Source: Bog-532 sp963833835 (GTDB lineage Bacteria; Actinomycetota; Actinomycetes; Streptosporangiales; Streptosporangiaceae). From it: a stretch of 64,000 bases of DNA. The stretch lies in NCBI GenBank assembly GCA_963833835.1, contig CAWHZI010000014.1, forward strand, positions 62,001 to 126,000, written 5' to 3'. The notes beneath the pieces were generated by a model that ran no database searches, was not told the DNA's origin, and saw only the letters and a list, made by a program, of their open reading frames with translations. Of the stretch, positions 7,742 through 16,285 are shown piece after piece. The position numbers were made by a program, and so were the translations under genes. The number at the start of each line of letters is the position of its first letter. The stretch's first letter is position 1.

Positions 7742-9004
7742 TCATGACGGCGTCGGCTCGGCTCCTGAGCTGAGCCGTTTCGCCTGGGTGGCGAGGTACC
7801 GGCGTTCGGGTGTACTGGTGGACAGCCGGGCCGCCTGGGCGTAGGCGTGCGCCGCCTCGGCCAGCTCGCCGGCCAGCTCCAGCAGGTGCGCCCGGGCGGC
7901 GAGCAGCCGGTGGTGGTTCGCCATCCGCTTGTCCTGCTGGAGCGTGTCCAGCAGGTCCAGGCCGACCCGGGGGCCGTGCACCAGGCCGGCCGCGACGGCC
8001 CGGTTGAGGGTGGTGAACGGGTTCGGCGCGGCCAGTTCCAGCAGGTCATAGAGCCCGAGGATCTGCGGCCAGTCGGTGTCGTCCATCGTCTCGGCCTCGT
8101 CGTGCACGGCGGCGATCGCGGCCTGCAGCTGATACGGGCCGGTGGTGCCCTGGGCGAGGGCGGCGGTAACCAGTGCGGCGCCCTCATCGATCTTGGCCCG
8201 GTCCCAGCGGGAGCGGTCCTGCTCGGCCAGCGGGACCAGGCTTACCCCGTCCTGCGCGGTGCGTGCGGGCCGGCGCGCGTCGGTGAGCAGCATGAGCGCG
8301 AGCAGGCCGGCCACCTCCGGCTCGTCCGGCAGCAGGCGGCGCAGCCAGCGGGTGAGGCGGATGGCCTCGCCGGAGAGCGCGGGCACGGTGACCGCGTCAC
8401 CGTCGGACGGGGTGTAGCCCTCGCTGAAGATGAGGTACAGCACGTGCAGTACGGACGCGAGCCGGTCCCGGACGCCCGTCGGCAGCGTGAAATCCTCTTC
8501 GTGCAGGGCCTGCTTGGCCCGGCTGATCCGCTGGGCCATCGTGGTCTCCGGCACCCCGAACGCCGCCGCGATCTGCGCCGTGGACAGGCCCCCGATCGCG
8601 CGCAGCGTGAGCGCGATCTGGCTCGGCGCGCTGATCGCCGGGTGGCAGCAGCCGAACAGCAGGATGAGCGAGTCGTCCGTGCTCGGCGGCGCGTCCGCGT
8701 CCGGTGCCGCGCCGAGCAGCTCCGATTGCGGTGTGGCGACCGCGATCCGTTGCTCGCGCTGGCGGCGTGACTGCTCGCTGCGCACCTGGTCGAGCAGCCT
8801 GCGGGTCGCGACGGCGACCAGCCAGCCGCGGGGGTTGACCGGCTGGCCGTCGGCCGGCCACTGCACCGCGGCGGCGAGCAGGGCTTCCTGGGTGGCATCC
8901 TCGCACAGGTAGAACTGGCCGTATCCGTACCGGCGGACCAGCGCGGCGAGGACCTGCGGCGCGAGCTCGCGCAGCAGGTCCCCGGCTGGACCCGGATCGG
9001 TCAA
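7742..9004 (-). CDS. ECF sigma factor with long C-terminal extension (ECF42 type)
   Basis: A 420-residue RNA polymerase sigma factor. Region 2 (YLCEDATQEALLAA) and region 4 (LSTAQIAAAFGVPETTMAQR) occupy the first 170 residues. The remaining 250 residues form an alpha-helical extension with FSEGYTPSDGD and ending in repeats typical of the ECF42 group, whose C-terminus contains TPR-like helices. ECF42 genes are known to be paired with a DGPF/YCII protein rather than an anti-sigma factor, and exactly this is seen here: the upstream gene overlaps by four bases (TTGA), so the start is TTG 9004. Its targets are unknown but often include the DGPF gene itself. Confidence 0.9.
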   Translation of the reverse strand: MTDPGPAGDLLRELAPQVLAALVRRYGYGQFYLCEDATQEALLAAAVQWPADGQPVNPRGWLVAVATRRLLDQVRSEQSRRQREQRIAVATPQSELLGAAPDADAPPSTDDSLILLFGCCHPAISAPSQIALTLRAIGGLSTAQIAAAFGVPETTMAQRISRAKQALHEEDFTLPTGVRDRLASVLHVLYLIFSEGYTPSDGDAVTVPALSGEAIRLTRWLRRLLPDEPEVAGLLALMLLTDARRPARTAQDGVSLVPLAEQDRSRWDRAKIDEGAALVTAALAQGTTGPYQLQAAIAAVHDEAETMDDTDWPQILGLYDLLELAAPNPFTTLNRAVAAGLVHGPRVGLDLLDTLQQDKRMANHHRLLAARAHLLELAGELAEAAHAYAQAARLSTSTPERRYLATQAKRLSSGAEPTPS

Positions 9005-9369
9005 AGATCAGATTTCGAATCGTGCGGCACCGGCCAGAGCTCGACCGGCTCCTGGTCCGCGAACGGCATGTCCGCGGCGATCTCCAGCGCGCGCTCCTCG
9101 CTGTCGGTGTCGAGCAGGTACAAGCTGGCGATGTATTCCTTGGTCTCCTGGTAGGGCCCGTCGGTAACGGCCGGCAGCCCGGTGGCCTGATCGCGCCGCA
9201 CCAGCTTGGCCTGCGCGGCGGTGCCCAGCCCGTAGGCGCCGAGCAGCTCGCCCGTGCCCTCGTACTTCTTGTTGAACGCGTCCTGCTTGGCGATCGCCTC
9301 CGGCCAGGCCTCGGCCGGGAACGACGCCCACTTCTGCTCGTTCCCGTAGATCAGCATCAGGTATTTCAT
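9001..9369 (-). CDS. DGPF/YCII-domain protein paired with ECF42 sigma factor
   Basis: A 122-residue protein of the YCII-related/DGPF family. It begins MKYLMLIYGNEQKW, contains the family signature as TDGPYQETKEY near residue 70 and ends in the usual ALEIAADMPFADQEPVELWPV pattern. Proteins of this family are coded next to ECF sigma factors; their molecular function is not well established. It starts at ATG 9369 after GGAGGGATACCGAG and overlaps the sigma gene by four bases. It likely forms a two-gene operon with it. Confidence 0.88.
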   Translation of the reverse strand: MKYLMLIYGNEQKWASFPAEAWPEAIAKQDAFNKKYEGTGELLGAYGLGTAAQAKLVRRDQATGLPAVTDGPYQETKEYIASLYLLDTDSEERALEIAADMPFADQEPVELWPVPHDSKSDL

Positions 9370-9671
9370 CTCGGTATCCCTCCGCGGGAGTTCACGTGGT
9401 CGCTGTCACCCGTCGGTCGGAGCCACGCCCCGTTCCTCGACACGCCCCGTCCGCCGATTATCCCGCCGGGGCCCTCCAGCCCGGAGCCCGACCGCCCCGC
9501 CGGAGGCACGGCTGGGGACGATCGGGCCCGGGGGTGGGGAGGGTCATCGGGGTGGGGCGCCGGCGTGAGGGAGCCTATTAAAAATGGAGATGGGCGCTTA
9601 GCTGAGAGGGACCGGGGGGTTGCGGCCCGGCTCTTTGACACGGCGTGCGCGGCGACGGTGTACTGCCCCGC
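9370..9671. other. Divergent intergenic region
   Basis: About 300 bases separate the sigma-factor operon from the YbjQ-like gene. No convincing gene is present. It must carry the promoters of both directions; the rightward one is recognisable at 9635-9664. A short A-rich stretch (TATTAAAAATGG) lies at about 9579-9590. Confidence 0.4.
9635..9664 (+). promoter_or_regulatory. Promoter giving a leaderless ybjQ-like mRNA
   Basis: TTGACA (9635-9640) and TGTACT (9659-9664) are separated by 18 bases. The ATG of the next gene begins 7 bases after the -10 box, so transcription would start at or next to the start codon, and no Shine-Dalgarno sequence is present. Confidence 0.6.
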
Positions 9672-10046
9672 ATGACGAATACGACGAGTACGGCAGGCAC
9701 CCCGGAGTCCACGGCCGCTGTTTTCCCTGTCACCACTGCGTTCGAGCTGCCCGGCACGGTGGTGGAACGGAATCTAGGCGTCACGTTTGGTCTGGTGGTG
9801 CGGGCAATGGGCATCAGCAAGACCGTGGCCGGCGGGATTTCGTCGCTGCGCCAGGGCGAAGTTTCGCAGTTCACAGTGGTTCTCGAAGACGCCCGCAGGC
9901 ATGCGATCGACCGAATGATCGAGAACGCGAAGCTGCTCGGCGCCAACGCGGTGATCGCGATGCGCTTCGACTCCGCCGAGATCGGCAAGGCCCGGGCCGA
10001 AGTCGTCGCCTACGGCAGCGCAGTGATCGTCACGCCGTCGGGGTGA
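9672..10046 (+). CDS. YbjQ-like protein
   Basis: A 124-residue protein of the YbjQ/UPF0145 family (once called heavy-metal-binding DUF74). After a short variable N-terminus it shows the family core: TAFELPGTVVERNLGVTFGL, an ISSLRQGEVSQF segment, a helix with DRMIENAKLLGANAVIAMRF and a final strand EVVAYGSAVIV. The function is not established; members form small pentameric rings. ATG 9672 is selected because a leaderless promoter ends 7 bases upstream; an upstream in-frame GTG at 9645 lies inside that promoter. Confidence 0.85.
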   Translation: MTNTTSTAGTPESTAAVFPVTTAFELPGTVVERNLGVTFGLVVRAMGISKTVAGGISSLRQGEVSQFTVVLEDARRHAIDRMIENAKLLGANAVIAMRFDSAEIGKARAEVVAYGSAVIVTPSG

Positions 10047-10110
10047 GCGAGCCCGGGGGGCGGTCCCGCCGGTGACCATCATCGCCGGCCCGGCGGGCGT
10101 CGGCCCGGGC

Positions 10111-10398
10111 TCAGGTTCGGGCAGACGTGGAGCGATCGACGTTGAGGAACCAGGAGCCACCGGCGAGATTCAGCGCCCCGAGAACCAGGAAGAAGGCGGC
10201 CCAGCCGTAGGCGTCGTAACCGAGGCAGATGATGCCCGCGGCGGCCGCGACAGCACCACCGGCGATACGCGCCGACCCGAAGAAGCGGAGGTGGCGGTAC
10301 TCGTACGGCGCGATCAGGCGTTGCAGGCCCGTTCGCGGCGGAGATGCCCACCACCCGCGCAGGCCTCGGGCCGAGGTGTTGTCGTTGAATGCGTTCAT
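10111..10398 (-). CDS. Small membrane protein with two TM segments
   Basis: A 95-residue protein. The N-terminal 40 residues are cytosolic-looking with aromatic and basic residues (GWWASPPRTGLQRL...YEYRHLRFF). Two hydrophobic stretches follow, about residues 43-60 (RIAGGAVAAAAGIICLG) and 64-85 (YGWAAFFLVLGALNLAGGSW). ATG 10398 is preceded by GGAGGTATCCCG, a good ribosome binding site, which decides against the much longer open frame upstream. No function can be assigned. It is divergent from the SARP-type regulator gene. Confidence 0.75.
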   Translation of the reverse strand: MNAFNDNTSARGLRGWWASPPRTGLQRLIAPYEYRHLRFFGSARIAGGAVAAAAGIICLGYDAYGWAAFFLVLGALNLAGGSWFLNVDRSTSART

Positions 10399-10530
10399 CG
10401 GGATACCTCCTGTTGCTGTGGTCACGTACCCAGCGTGGGATGGCACGCTTGTGGGTGACTTGCCGTCGGCTTGCGACCCAGTTGCGAACGCGTCAGGGTG
10501 GGGTTGATCCTTTCCGTCAGCGAGGTGCGT

Positions 10531-12144
10531 GTGATCGGGGTTCGGGTGCTCGGCCCGTTGCAAGTCATCGTCGACGGCGTCCCAGCTGATGTTGGCGGGC
10601 CGAGGCAGCGGTGCGTCCTGGCCCGGCTGATCGCCGAACACGGCCGGGTGGTCTCCGCCGACCGGCTCATCGAGGATCTCTACGCCGATGACGCACCGCC
10701 ACAGGCCCTCGCCGCGGTGCAGTCGTATGTCTCTCATCTGCGCCGTGCCCTGGAGCCAGGCCGACCGGCCCGGGCCCCGTCAGGAGTCCTGGTCACCTCT
10801 CCGCCGGGATACGCGGTACAGCTCGGCCAGGACGCGGTTGACGCCTGGTCCTTCGAGGACGAGATACATCAGGCCGCCGAGCTAGACGACCCCGTCGCAG
10901 TGCACAACCGGCTCTCGTCCGCGCTCGCGTCCTGGCGCGGGCCGGCCTTCCAGGAGTTCGGCGGCATGGCGTGGGCAGACCTGGAAGCGTCCCGGCTGGA
11001 GGAACTGCGCCTGATGGCCACCGAGCGCCAGGCGGACGCGGCGCTGCGGCTGGGCCAGGCCGCGCAGGCCGTCGCCGGCCTGGACCGGCTGACCGCCGAG
11101 CATCCGCTGCGGGAGGAAGGGTGGCGGCTGCTCGCGCTGGCGCTGTACCAGTCCGGGCGTCAGGGCGACGCGCTGTCGGCGCTACGCCGAGCCCGGGCGC
11201 GGCTGGCGGCTGATCTCGGCGTCGACCCCGGGCCGGCCCTGCGCGAGCTGGAGAGCGATATTCTCGCGCAGGCGCCGCGCCTGTCCGCTCCGCCGGCCGC
11301 GCTGTCGCACACTGCCGTGACGGCGGTCCCCGCGGCCGTGGCCAGCAATGCGGCGCTCCCATTGGCGGCGTCGTCCGCCGGCCGGGAAGCTGAGCTGGGC
11401 CAGGTGGCACGGTCCGCGCAGGAAGCGTCAGCCGGCCGGATGCGGATCGTGCTGGTGAGCGGCGATGCCGGGGCAGGCAAGACCGCGTTCACCGAACGGG
11501 TCAGCCAGCACCTGGTCGGCGAGGGCTGGACGGTGACCGCCTTGCGACGCCCGGCGGACGAGGGCACTCCGGCGGGGAACGGCGATCCGGCTGCGGCCCG
11601 GTTCCAGCAGCACCGAGCCGTCGTCAAGTACCTGGAGACAGCCAGCCGCGCCACGCCATTGTTGCTGGTGCTCGACGACCTGCACCGCGCGGATGGCGAG
11701 ACACTGGCGCTCCTGGCCGACGTCACCGCGGACCTGGCCGCAGCCAGGCTCCTGGTCCTGGCCACTTACCGGCCCGCCGAAGCCAGCGAGCAGCTGTCCC
11801 GCTACCTGGCGGCACTCAATCTCCGCGAGCCAGTCTGGGTCAAGCTGGCCGGGCAGGACGCGGTCGCGGCGGGCGCGCTGATACCGGCCACCTACGCCGG
11901 CCCCGTCGACGAGCAAGCTGAGCGGGCCATCGCCGAGCGCACCGGTGTCCCCGGCACGCCGGGCGCCTGGCACCGGGTGCGCCGCCGCGGGCGGCACGGC
12001 CAGACGCGCATGCCCGAGCCGGGCTGGGTACCGACGACTGAGCGGTTCCGCGACCCGCCCACCGGCGTGATCATGCGGGTCTGGATCGACCCGTCAGACG
12101 AGAGCCGCCACTACGTACCGGACGACGCCCCTACACCTTCATGA
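10531..12144 (+). CDS. SARP/AfsR-like regulator with truncated ATPase and unrelated C-terminus
   Basis: A 537-residue transcriptional regulator. Residues 1-90 form an OmpR-type winged helix (VIGVRVLGPLQVIVDG...VSADRLIEDLY), followed by the bacterial transcriptional activation domain to about residue 245. An AAA/NB-ARC-like ATPase starts near 290, with Walker A GDAGAGKTAF at about 310 and Walker B LLLVLDDLHRAD at about 375. Relatives of this class normally continue for hundreds of residues into TPR or LuxR-type regions; here the ATPase breaks off and the last 60 residues (from about TRMPEPGWVPTTERFRDPP) look like a different small protein. GTG 10531 follows GCGAGG. It may control nearby genes or be a decayed, chimeric copy. 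Confidence 0.8.
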   Translation: MIGVRVLGPLQVIVDGVPADVGGPRQRCVLARLIAEHGRVVSADRLIEDLYADDAPPQALAAVQSYVSHLRRALEPGRPARAPSGVLVTSPPGYAVQLGQDAVDAWSFEDEIHQAAELDDPVAVHNRLSSALASWRGPAFQEFGGMAWADLEASRLEELRLMATERQADAALRLGQAAQAVAGLDRLTAEHPLREEGWRLLALALYQSGRQGDALSALRRARARLAADLGVDPGPALRELESDILAQAPRLSAPPAALSHTAVTAVPAAVASNAALPLAASSAGREAELGQVARSAQEASAGRMRIVLVSGDAGAGKTAFTERVSQHLVGEGWTVTALRRPADEGTPAGNGDPAAARFQQHRAVVKYLETASRATPLLLVLDDLHRADGETLALLADVTADLAAARLLVLATYRPAEASEQLSRYLAALNLREPVWVKLAGQDAVAAGALIPATYAGPVDEQAERAIAERTGVPGTPGAWHRVRRRGRHGQTRMPEPGWVPTTERFRDPPTGVIMRVWIDPSDESRHYVPDDAPTPS

Positions 12145-12252
12145 CGACCCGCTTCGAGGCCGGGCGCAGTTCCCGCGTACCTATCCTGGCGGGGCGGCCC
12201 GGAGAGACGGTGGAGGGCATACTCCTCTCCACTTTCAACTTATAGCGCGCAG

Positions 12253-12273
12253 GGGGGCTTGCCGCAAGCCCCC
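12253..12273 (+). promoter_or_regulatory. Rifamycin-associated-element-like palindrome
   Basis: The 19-bp core GGGGCTTGCCGCAAGCCCC (12254-12272), extended to 10-bp arms around one central base, lies 70 bases before the monooxygenase start. From memory, the rifamycin-associated element of actinomycetes is a 19-bp inverted repeat of this kind found before rifamycin resistance genes, including helR and rox types. It overlaps a possible -35 (TTGCCG, 12259-12264). Confidence 0.75.
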
Positions 12274-12283
12274 GGTCGTGCCG

Positions 12284-12289
12284 CATAAT
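12284..12289 (+). promoter_or_regulatory. Candidate -10 box for the monooxygenase operon
   Basis: CATAAT lies 19 bases after the TTGCCG inside the palindrome at 12253-12273. The geometry would put that palindrome on the -35 region, so its occupancy would govern promoter use. Confidence 0.45.
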
Positions 12290-12342
12290 CGCTGGCCGAG
12301 GGCAGAACGGGGCAGGAGCTACAGAAACGGGAGTCGGGACGG

Positions 12343-13878
12343 GTGACGGACACCGACGTGATCATTGCAGGGGCGGGCGCGACCGGGCTGATGCTGGCCG
12401 GTGAGCTGGGCCTGGCTGGGGTGCGGCCGCTGGTCCTGGAACGGCGGCCGCAGCTACGGGAGGCCCCGAAGGCCAACGGTTTCTCCGGGCAGATCGTGGA
12501 GCTGCTGCGCTACCGGGGCTTGCTGGCCCGGGTCGAGGCGGCCAGCAACGGCTCGGTCCACCCGGCCCCCGTGATCCCGTTCGGCGGGGTGGATCTGGAC
12601 CTCGCAGCCTTGACCAATAACCCGCTGCAGGTCCTGGGGCTCCCGCAGCCGCGGCTCGAGCGCCTGCTCGACGAGCACGCCCGCGAGCTCGGCGCCGAGA
12701 TACGCCACGGACACGAGGTGGCCGGGGTCAGCCAGGATGACGCCACGGTGACCGCGGACGTGCGCGGCCCGGATGGCCCCCACCAGATCTCCGCCCACTA
12801 CCTGGTGGGATGCGACGGCGCCCACAGCCGGGTCCGCGACTCGGCTGGCATCCCGTTCCCCGGCCTTAGTTATCCCGAGGTCAACCGGCTGGGTCAGGCC
12901 ACCGTGCCCGACTCGGTCACCTGGCTGGACAACGGCGACCTCGACGTCCCCGGCGTGGGCCGTGTGCGGCGGGGTTTCACCAGGACCGATCGCGGTGTGT
13001 TCGCCTTCGGGCGGCTGGCCTCGGGGGTTCTGATGATTCAGACCACCGAAGACGAGGCGGCCGAGCCCGACGATGACGCGCCGATGACCCTGACCGAGTT
13101 TCAGGACAGCATCCGCCGCGTGCTCGGCGCGGAGCTACCCCTGAAAGAAGTGACCCGGCTGTCGCGCTACGGGTTTGCGGCCCGGCAGGCCGATCGGTAC
13201 CGAACTGGGCGAATCCTGCTGGCCGGCGATGCGGCTCACCAATTCCCCGCCACGGGCATCGGCATCAACGTCGGCATGCTCGACGCGGTCAACCTGGCCT
13301 GGAAGCTGGCCGCCGACCTTGGTGGCTGGGGGCCAGCCGGCCTGCTGGACACCTATCACGACGAGCGCCACTTCGCTGGGGCGCGTGAGATGCTGCAGAC
13401 CCAAGCTCAGGTGGCGCTGCGCCGTGGACAGGATCCCGCCGGCCAGGCGCTCCGGGAACTCTTTATGGAACTGGTGGCCGACGAGCAGCCGTTGCACCGC
13501 CTCGCGGCCCGGATCGCCGGCGCCGACATCCGCTATCCCGGTCCCGGTCACAACGCCTTGACCGGCACCTTTGCCCCCGACCTCACCCTGCACACCGACC
13601 AGGGCACCACCACCGTCGCGGGACTCATGCGCGCCGGACGGCCCGTGTTCCTCGACCTCGCGGGCCGCCCGGACCTGTGCGAGACCGCCCGGGACTGGCG
13701 GCATCGCGTCGACATCCGGACCGCCACGACCGGCCAGCGACCAGCCGACGCCCTACTGATCCGCCCGGACGCCTACATCGCCTGGGCCGCCCTCATCGAC
13801 GAACCCGCCAGCACCGCCGCGCCCGCCCTGCGAGAAGCGCTCGGCCGCTGGTTCGGCAGATCGGAGCTGATGCCGTGA
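12343..13878 (+). CDS. FAD-dependent monooxygenase, probable rifamycin monooxygenase
   Basis: A 511-residue class A flavoprotein monooxygenase. The dinucleotide-binding motif IIAGAGATGLMLAGEL is at residues 7-21, the DG motif YLVGCDGAHSRVR near 157 and the flavin-binding GD motif ILLAGDAAHQFPATGIGIN near 289. The pattern, including the C-terminal thioredoxin-like part, resembles Rox-type rifampicin monooxygenases, which hydroxylate and inactivate rifamycins. The family also includes many aromatic hydroxylases, so substrate is inferred from context: an RAE-like palindrome upstream and a four-base overlap (GTGA) with a HelR-type gene downstream. GTG 12343 follows GGGAG. The protein is slightly longer than typical Rox (about 475-480 residues). 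Confidence 0.8.
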   Translation: MTDTDVIIAGAGATGLMLAGELGLAGVRPLVLERRPQLREAPKANGFSGQIVELLRYRGLLARVEAASNGSVHPAPVIPFGGVDLDLAALTNNPLQVLGLPQPRLERLLDEHARELGAEIRHGHEVAGVSQDDATVTADVRGPDGPHQISAHYLVGCDGAHSRVRDSAGIPFPGLSYPEVNRLGQATVPDSVTWLDNGDLDVPGVGRVRRGFTRTDRGVFAFGRLASGVLMIQTTEDEAAEPDDDAPMTLTEFQDSIRRVLGAELPLKEVTRLSRYGFAARQADRYRTGRILLAGDAAHQFPATGIGINVGMLDAVNLAWKLAADLGGWGPAGLLDTYHDERHFAGAREMLQTQAQVALRRGQDPAGQALRELFMELVADEQPLHRLAARIAGADIRYPGPGHNALTGTFAPDLTLHTDQGTTTVAGLMRAGRPVFLDLAGRPDLCETARDWRHRVDIRTATTGQRPADALLIRPDAYIAWAALIDEPASTAAPALREALGRWFGRSELMP

Positions 13879-16031
13879 CCAACCCGACCATGAGCGCGTT
13901 CAACCTGCCCGGCCGGCTGGCGGCCAAGGCCGACCCGGTACTGATCGCCGACGACGAGCAGCACTTCGCCGCCATCGCGGCCAGCCTGGAGGAGTCGGTC
14001 GCCGATCTGGCCGGGCGCCTCGAAACCGAGCTCAGGGCGCCCGGCGGCATCGGCCAGAAGGCACTGGACCGGGACCAGGAGATCTACCGGCTGACCGGTC
14101 GCCTGCGGGTGCTGCGCCGGTTCGGCCTGGACCTGTGCCTGGGCCACATGGTCAGCGCCGACGATGGCGAGCCGACCTACGTCGGACGACTCGGCCTGAC
14201 CGACCGCGAGGGCCGCCGGCTGCTGCTGGACTGGCGTTCCCCCGCGGCCGAACCGTTCTTCGGCGCGACCCACGCCAACCCGATGGGCCTGGCCAGCCGC
14301 CGCCGCTACCGCTGGACCCGGGGCCGGATCAGCGACTACTGGGACGAGGTGTTCACCCCGGACGGGTTCGAAGGACACCACGCCGCGCTGGACGACCAGT
14401 CGGCCTTCATCGCCAGCCTGGGCGCCAGCCGGTCGCCCCGGATGCGGGACGTGCTCGGCACGATCGCGGCCGACCAGGACGCCGTCATCCGCGCGGGATC
14501 CCGTGGCGCGCTGGTGGTCGACGGCGGCCCGGGCACGGGCAAGACCGTGGTCGCGCTGCACCGCGCCGCCTACCTGCTCTACTCCGACCCCCGCCTGGGG
14601 CACCGGCGGGGCGGCGTGCTGTTCGTCGGCCCGCACCAGCCCTACCTGAACTACGTGGCCGACGTGCTCCCCAGCCTGGGCGAGGAGGGCGTGCAGACCT
14701 GCACCTTGCGGAACCTGGTGGCCGAGGGGGCCACGGCCACGGTGGAGACCGACCCGGAGGTGGCCCGGCTGAAGTCGTCGGCCGACCTGGTGAAGGCGAT
14801 CGAGCCGGCGGTCAGGTTCTACGAGCACCCGCCCACCCAACCGATGACGGTCGAGACCCCGTGGGGCGACATCGAGCTGAGCGCCGGCGACTGGGCCGAG
14901 GCGTTCGAGGCGGCCGAGACCGGCATCCCCCACAACGAGGCGCGCGACCTGATCGAGGAAGAGCTGCTCGCGATCCTGATGGCCAAGTACCGCGGCGACG
15001 CCCCGCCCGACCTGCTGCGCAAGGCGCTGCGGCAGAACCGGGAGCTGCGCACGGCGATCTACCGGGCCTGGCCGCTGCTGGAGCCGGCCGACCTCGTCGG
15101 CGACCTGTGGTCGGTGCCGGCCTACCTGCGCAAGTGCGCCCCCGAGCTCACCGTGGCCGAGGTCGGGGCGCTGCAGCGCCCGGACGCCCAGGCCTGGACG
15201 GTGTCCGACCTGCCGCTGCTGGACGCGGCCCGGCAGCGGCTCGGGGACCCGCAGGCCTCACGGCGCCGCCAGCGGCAGCGGGCCGCGATCGCGGCCGAAC
15301 GCGAGCAGATGGACAAGGTGCTCGACAACCTGATCGCGGCCGCGGACGACGAATACGGCGGCGGCCTGGTGAACATGCTGCGCGGTGAGGACTTCCAGGA
15401 CGCCCTGGTCAACGAGGCCGCGCTGCCCACCGCCGACCCGGACGAGCTCGCGGGCCCGTTCGCGCACATCGTGGTGGACGAGGCGCAAGAACTGACCGAC
15501 GCGGAGTGGCAGATGCTGTTGCTCCGCTGCCCGTCCCGGAGCTTCACCATCGTGGGGGACCGCGCCCAGGCCCGGCACGGGTTCACCGAGTCGTGGCCGG
15601 AACGGCTCAAGCGGATCGGGTTCGACCGGATCAGCCTGGCCACCCTGAGCATCAACTACCGGACCCCGGAAGAGATCATGGCCGAAGCCGAGCCGGTCAT
15701 CCGGGCCGTGCTCCCGGACGCCAACGTGCCGCTCTCCATCCGCAGCAGCGGTCTGCCGGTGCGCCACGGGTCCGTCTCGGAGCTGGACTCGATCCTGGGC
15801 CAGTGGCTGGCCACGCACGACGACGGGATCGCCTGCGTCATCGGCGATCCCCTGTTCGCGGCGACGGCGCGGGTCCGGTCGCTGACGCCGGAGCTGTCCA
15901 AGGGGCTCGAGTTCGACCTGGTCGTCCTGGTTGACCCGGACGGGTTCGGGCCGGGCATCGAGGGGGCGGTCGACCGGTACGTGTCGATGACCCGGTCGAC
16001 ACAGGAGCTCGTGGTGCTCACGAGCTCCTGA
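13875..16031 (+). CDS. helR: HelD/HelR-type RNA polymerase-recycling ATPase
   Basis: A 718-residue superfamily 1 helicase-like ATPase of the HelD family, which releases stalled RNA polymerase from DNA. The N-terminal part is helical (residues about 10-80), followed by the family-specific VGRLGLTDREGRRLLLDWRS segment. Walker A GGPGTGKTVVALHRAAYLL lies near 217 and the Walker B-like VVDEAQELTDAEWQML near 534. The C-terminus (KGLEFDLVVLVDPDGF...VDRYVSMTRSTQELVVL) carries the last helicase motifs. In streptomycetes the HelR branch is induced through the rifamycin-associated element and displaces rifamycin from RNA polymerase. Overlap with the monooxygenase and the palindrome upstream support HelR over ordinary HelD. 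GTG 13875 is coupled to the preceding stop; ATG 13890 is an alternative. Confidence 0.85.
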   Translation: MTNPTMSAFNLPGRLAAKADPVLIADDEQHFAAIAASLEESVADLAGRLETELRAPGGIGQKALDRDQEIYRLTGRLRVLRRFGLDLCLGHMVSADDGEPTYVGRLGLTDREGRRLLLDWRSPAAEPFFGATHANPMGLASRRRYRWTRGRISDYWDEVFTPDGFEGHHAALDDQSAFIASLGASRSPRMRDVLGTIAADQDAVIRAGSRGALVVDGGPGTGKTVVALHRAAYLLYSDPRLGHRRGGVLFVGPHQPYLNYVADVLPSLGEEGVQTCTLRNLVAEGATATVETDPEVARLKSSADLVKAIEPAVRFYEHPPTQPMTVETPWGDIELSAGDWAEAFEAAETGIPHNEARDLIEEELLAILMAKYRGDAPPDLLRKALRQNRELRTAIYRAWPLLEPADLVGDLWSVPAYLRKCAPELTVAEVGALQRPDAQAWTVSDLPLLDAARQRLGDPQASRRRQRQRAAIAAEREQMDKVLDNLIAAADDEYGGGLVNMLRGEDFQDALVNEAALPTADPDELAGPFAHIVVDEAQELTDAEWQMLLLRCPSRSFTIVGDRAQARHGFTESWPERLKRIGFDRISLATLSINYRTPEEIMAEAEPVIRAVLPDANVPLSIRSSGLPVRHGSVSELDSILGQWLATHDDGIACVIGDPLFAATARVRSLTPELSKGLEFDLVVLVDPDGFGPGIEGAVDRYVSMTRSTQELVVLTSS

Positions 16032-16041
16032 CGGGTGACTT

Positions 16042-16095
16042 GGGCTCCTGGGGCTCCTGGGGCTCCTGGGGCTCCTGGGGCTGCTGAGGCTCCTG
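16042..16095. repeat. 9-bp tandem repeat GGGCTCCTG
   Basis: Four exact units of GGGCTCCTG (16042-16077) are followed by two near copies. It lies directly after the helR stop in noncoding DNA. Confidence 0.8.
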
Positions 16096-16102
16096 GGTTG
16101 CT

Positions 16103-16185
16103 GGGGTGACTGCGGTTGCGGCTGGCCGGGCTATTGGGGCTGGCCGGGCTGCCGGGGTGACTGTGGTTGCGGCTGGCTGGGCTGC
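16103..16185. repeat. Imperfect 30-bp direct repeat
   Basis: A 30-base segment beginning GGGGTGACTGCGGTTGCGGC recurs about 53 bases later with two or three changes. With the 9-bp repeats before it, it makes up most of the noncoding stretch 16032-16230. Confidence 0.55.
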
Positions 16186-16266
16186 GTGGCTGGCGGGGCG
16201 GCGGGCGCGGCTTCGTGCATAAATGAGCAATGATTAACAAGCTTGACGTGCCCTGGGGTCTTGACG

Positions 16267-16285
16267 GCGGCGATGCCGCTTTTTT
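16267..16285 (+). terminator. Intrinsic terminator
   Basis: Stem GCGGC/GCCGC around GAT is followed at once by six T residues (16280-16285). It is the most canonical rho-independent terminator in the window and probably ends the monooxygenase-helR transcript; the sequence from here to 16460 shows no convincing gene. Confidence 0.65.

Noticed and set aside
16018..16230. Gln-Glu-Pro repeat peptide on the minus strand
   Set aside because: It arises from the 9-bp GGGCTCCTG repeat and has no start signal or homologous features.
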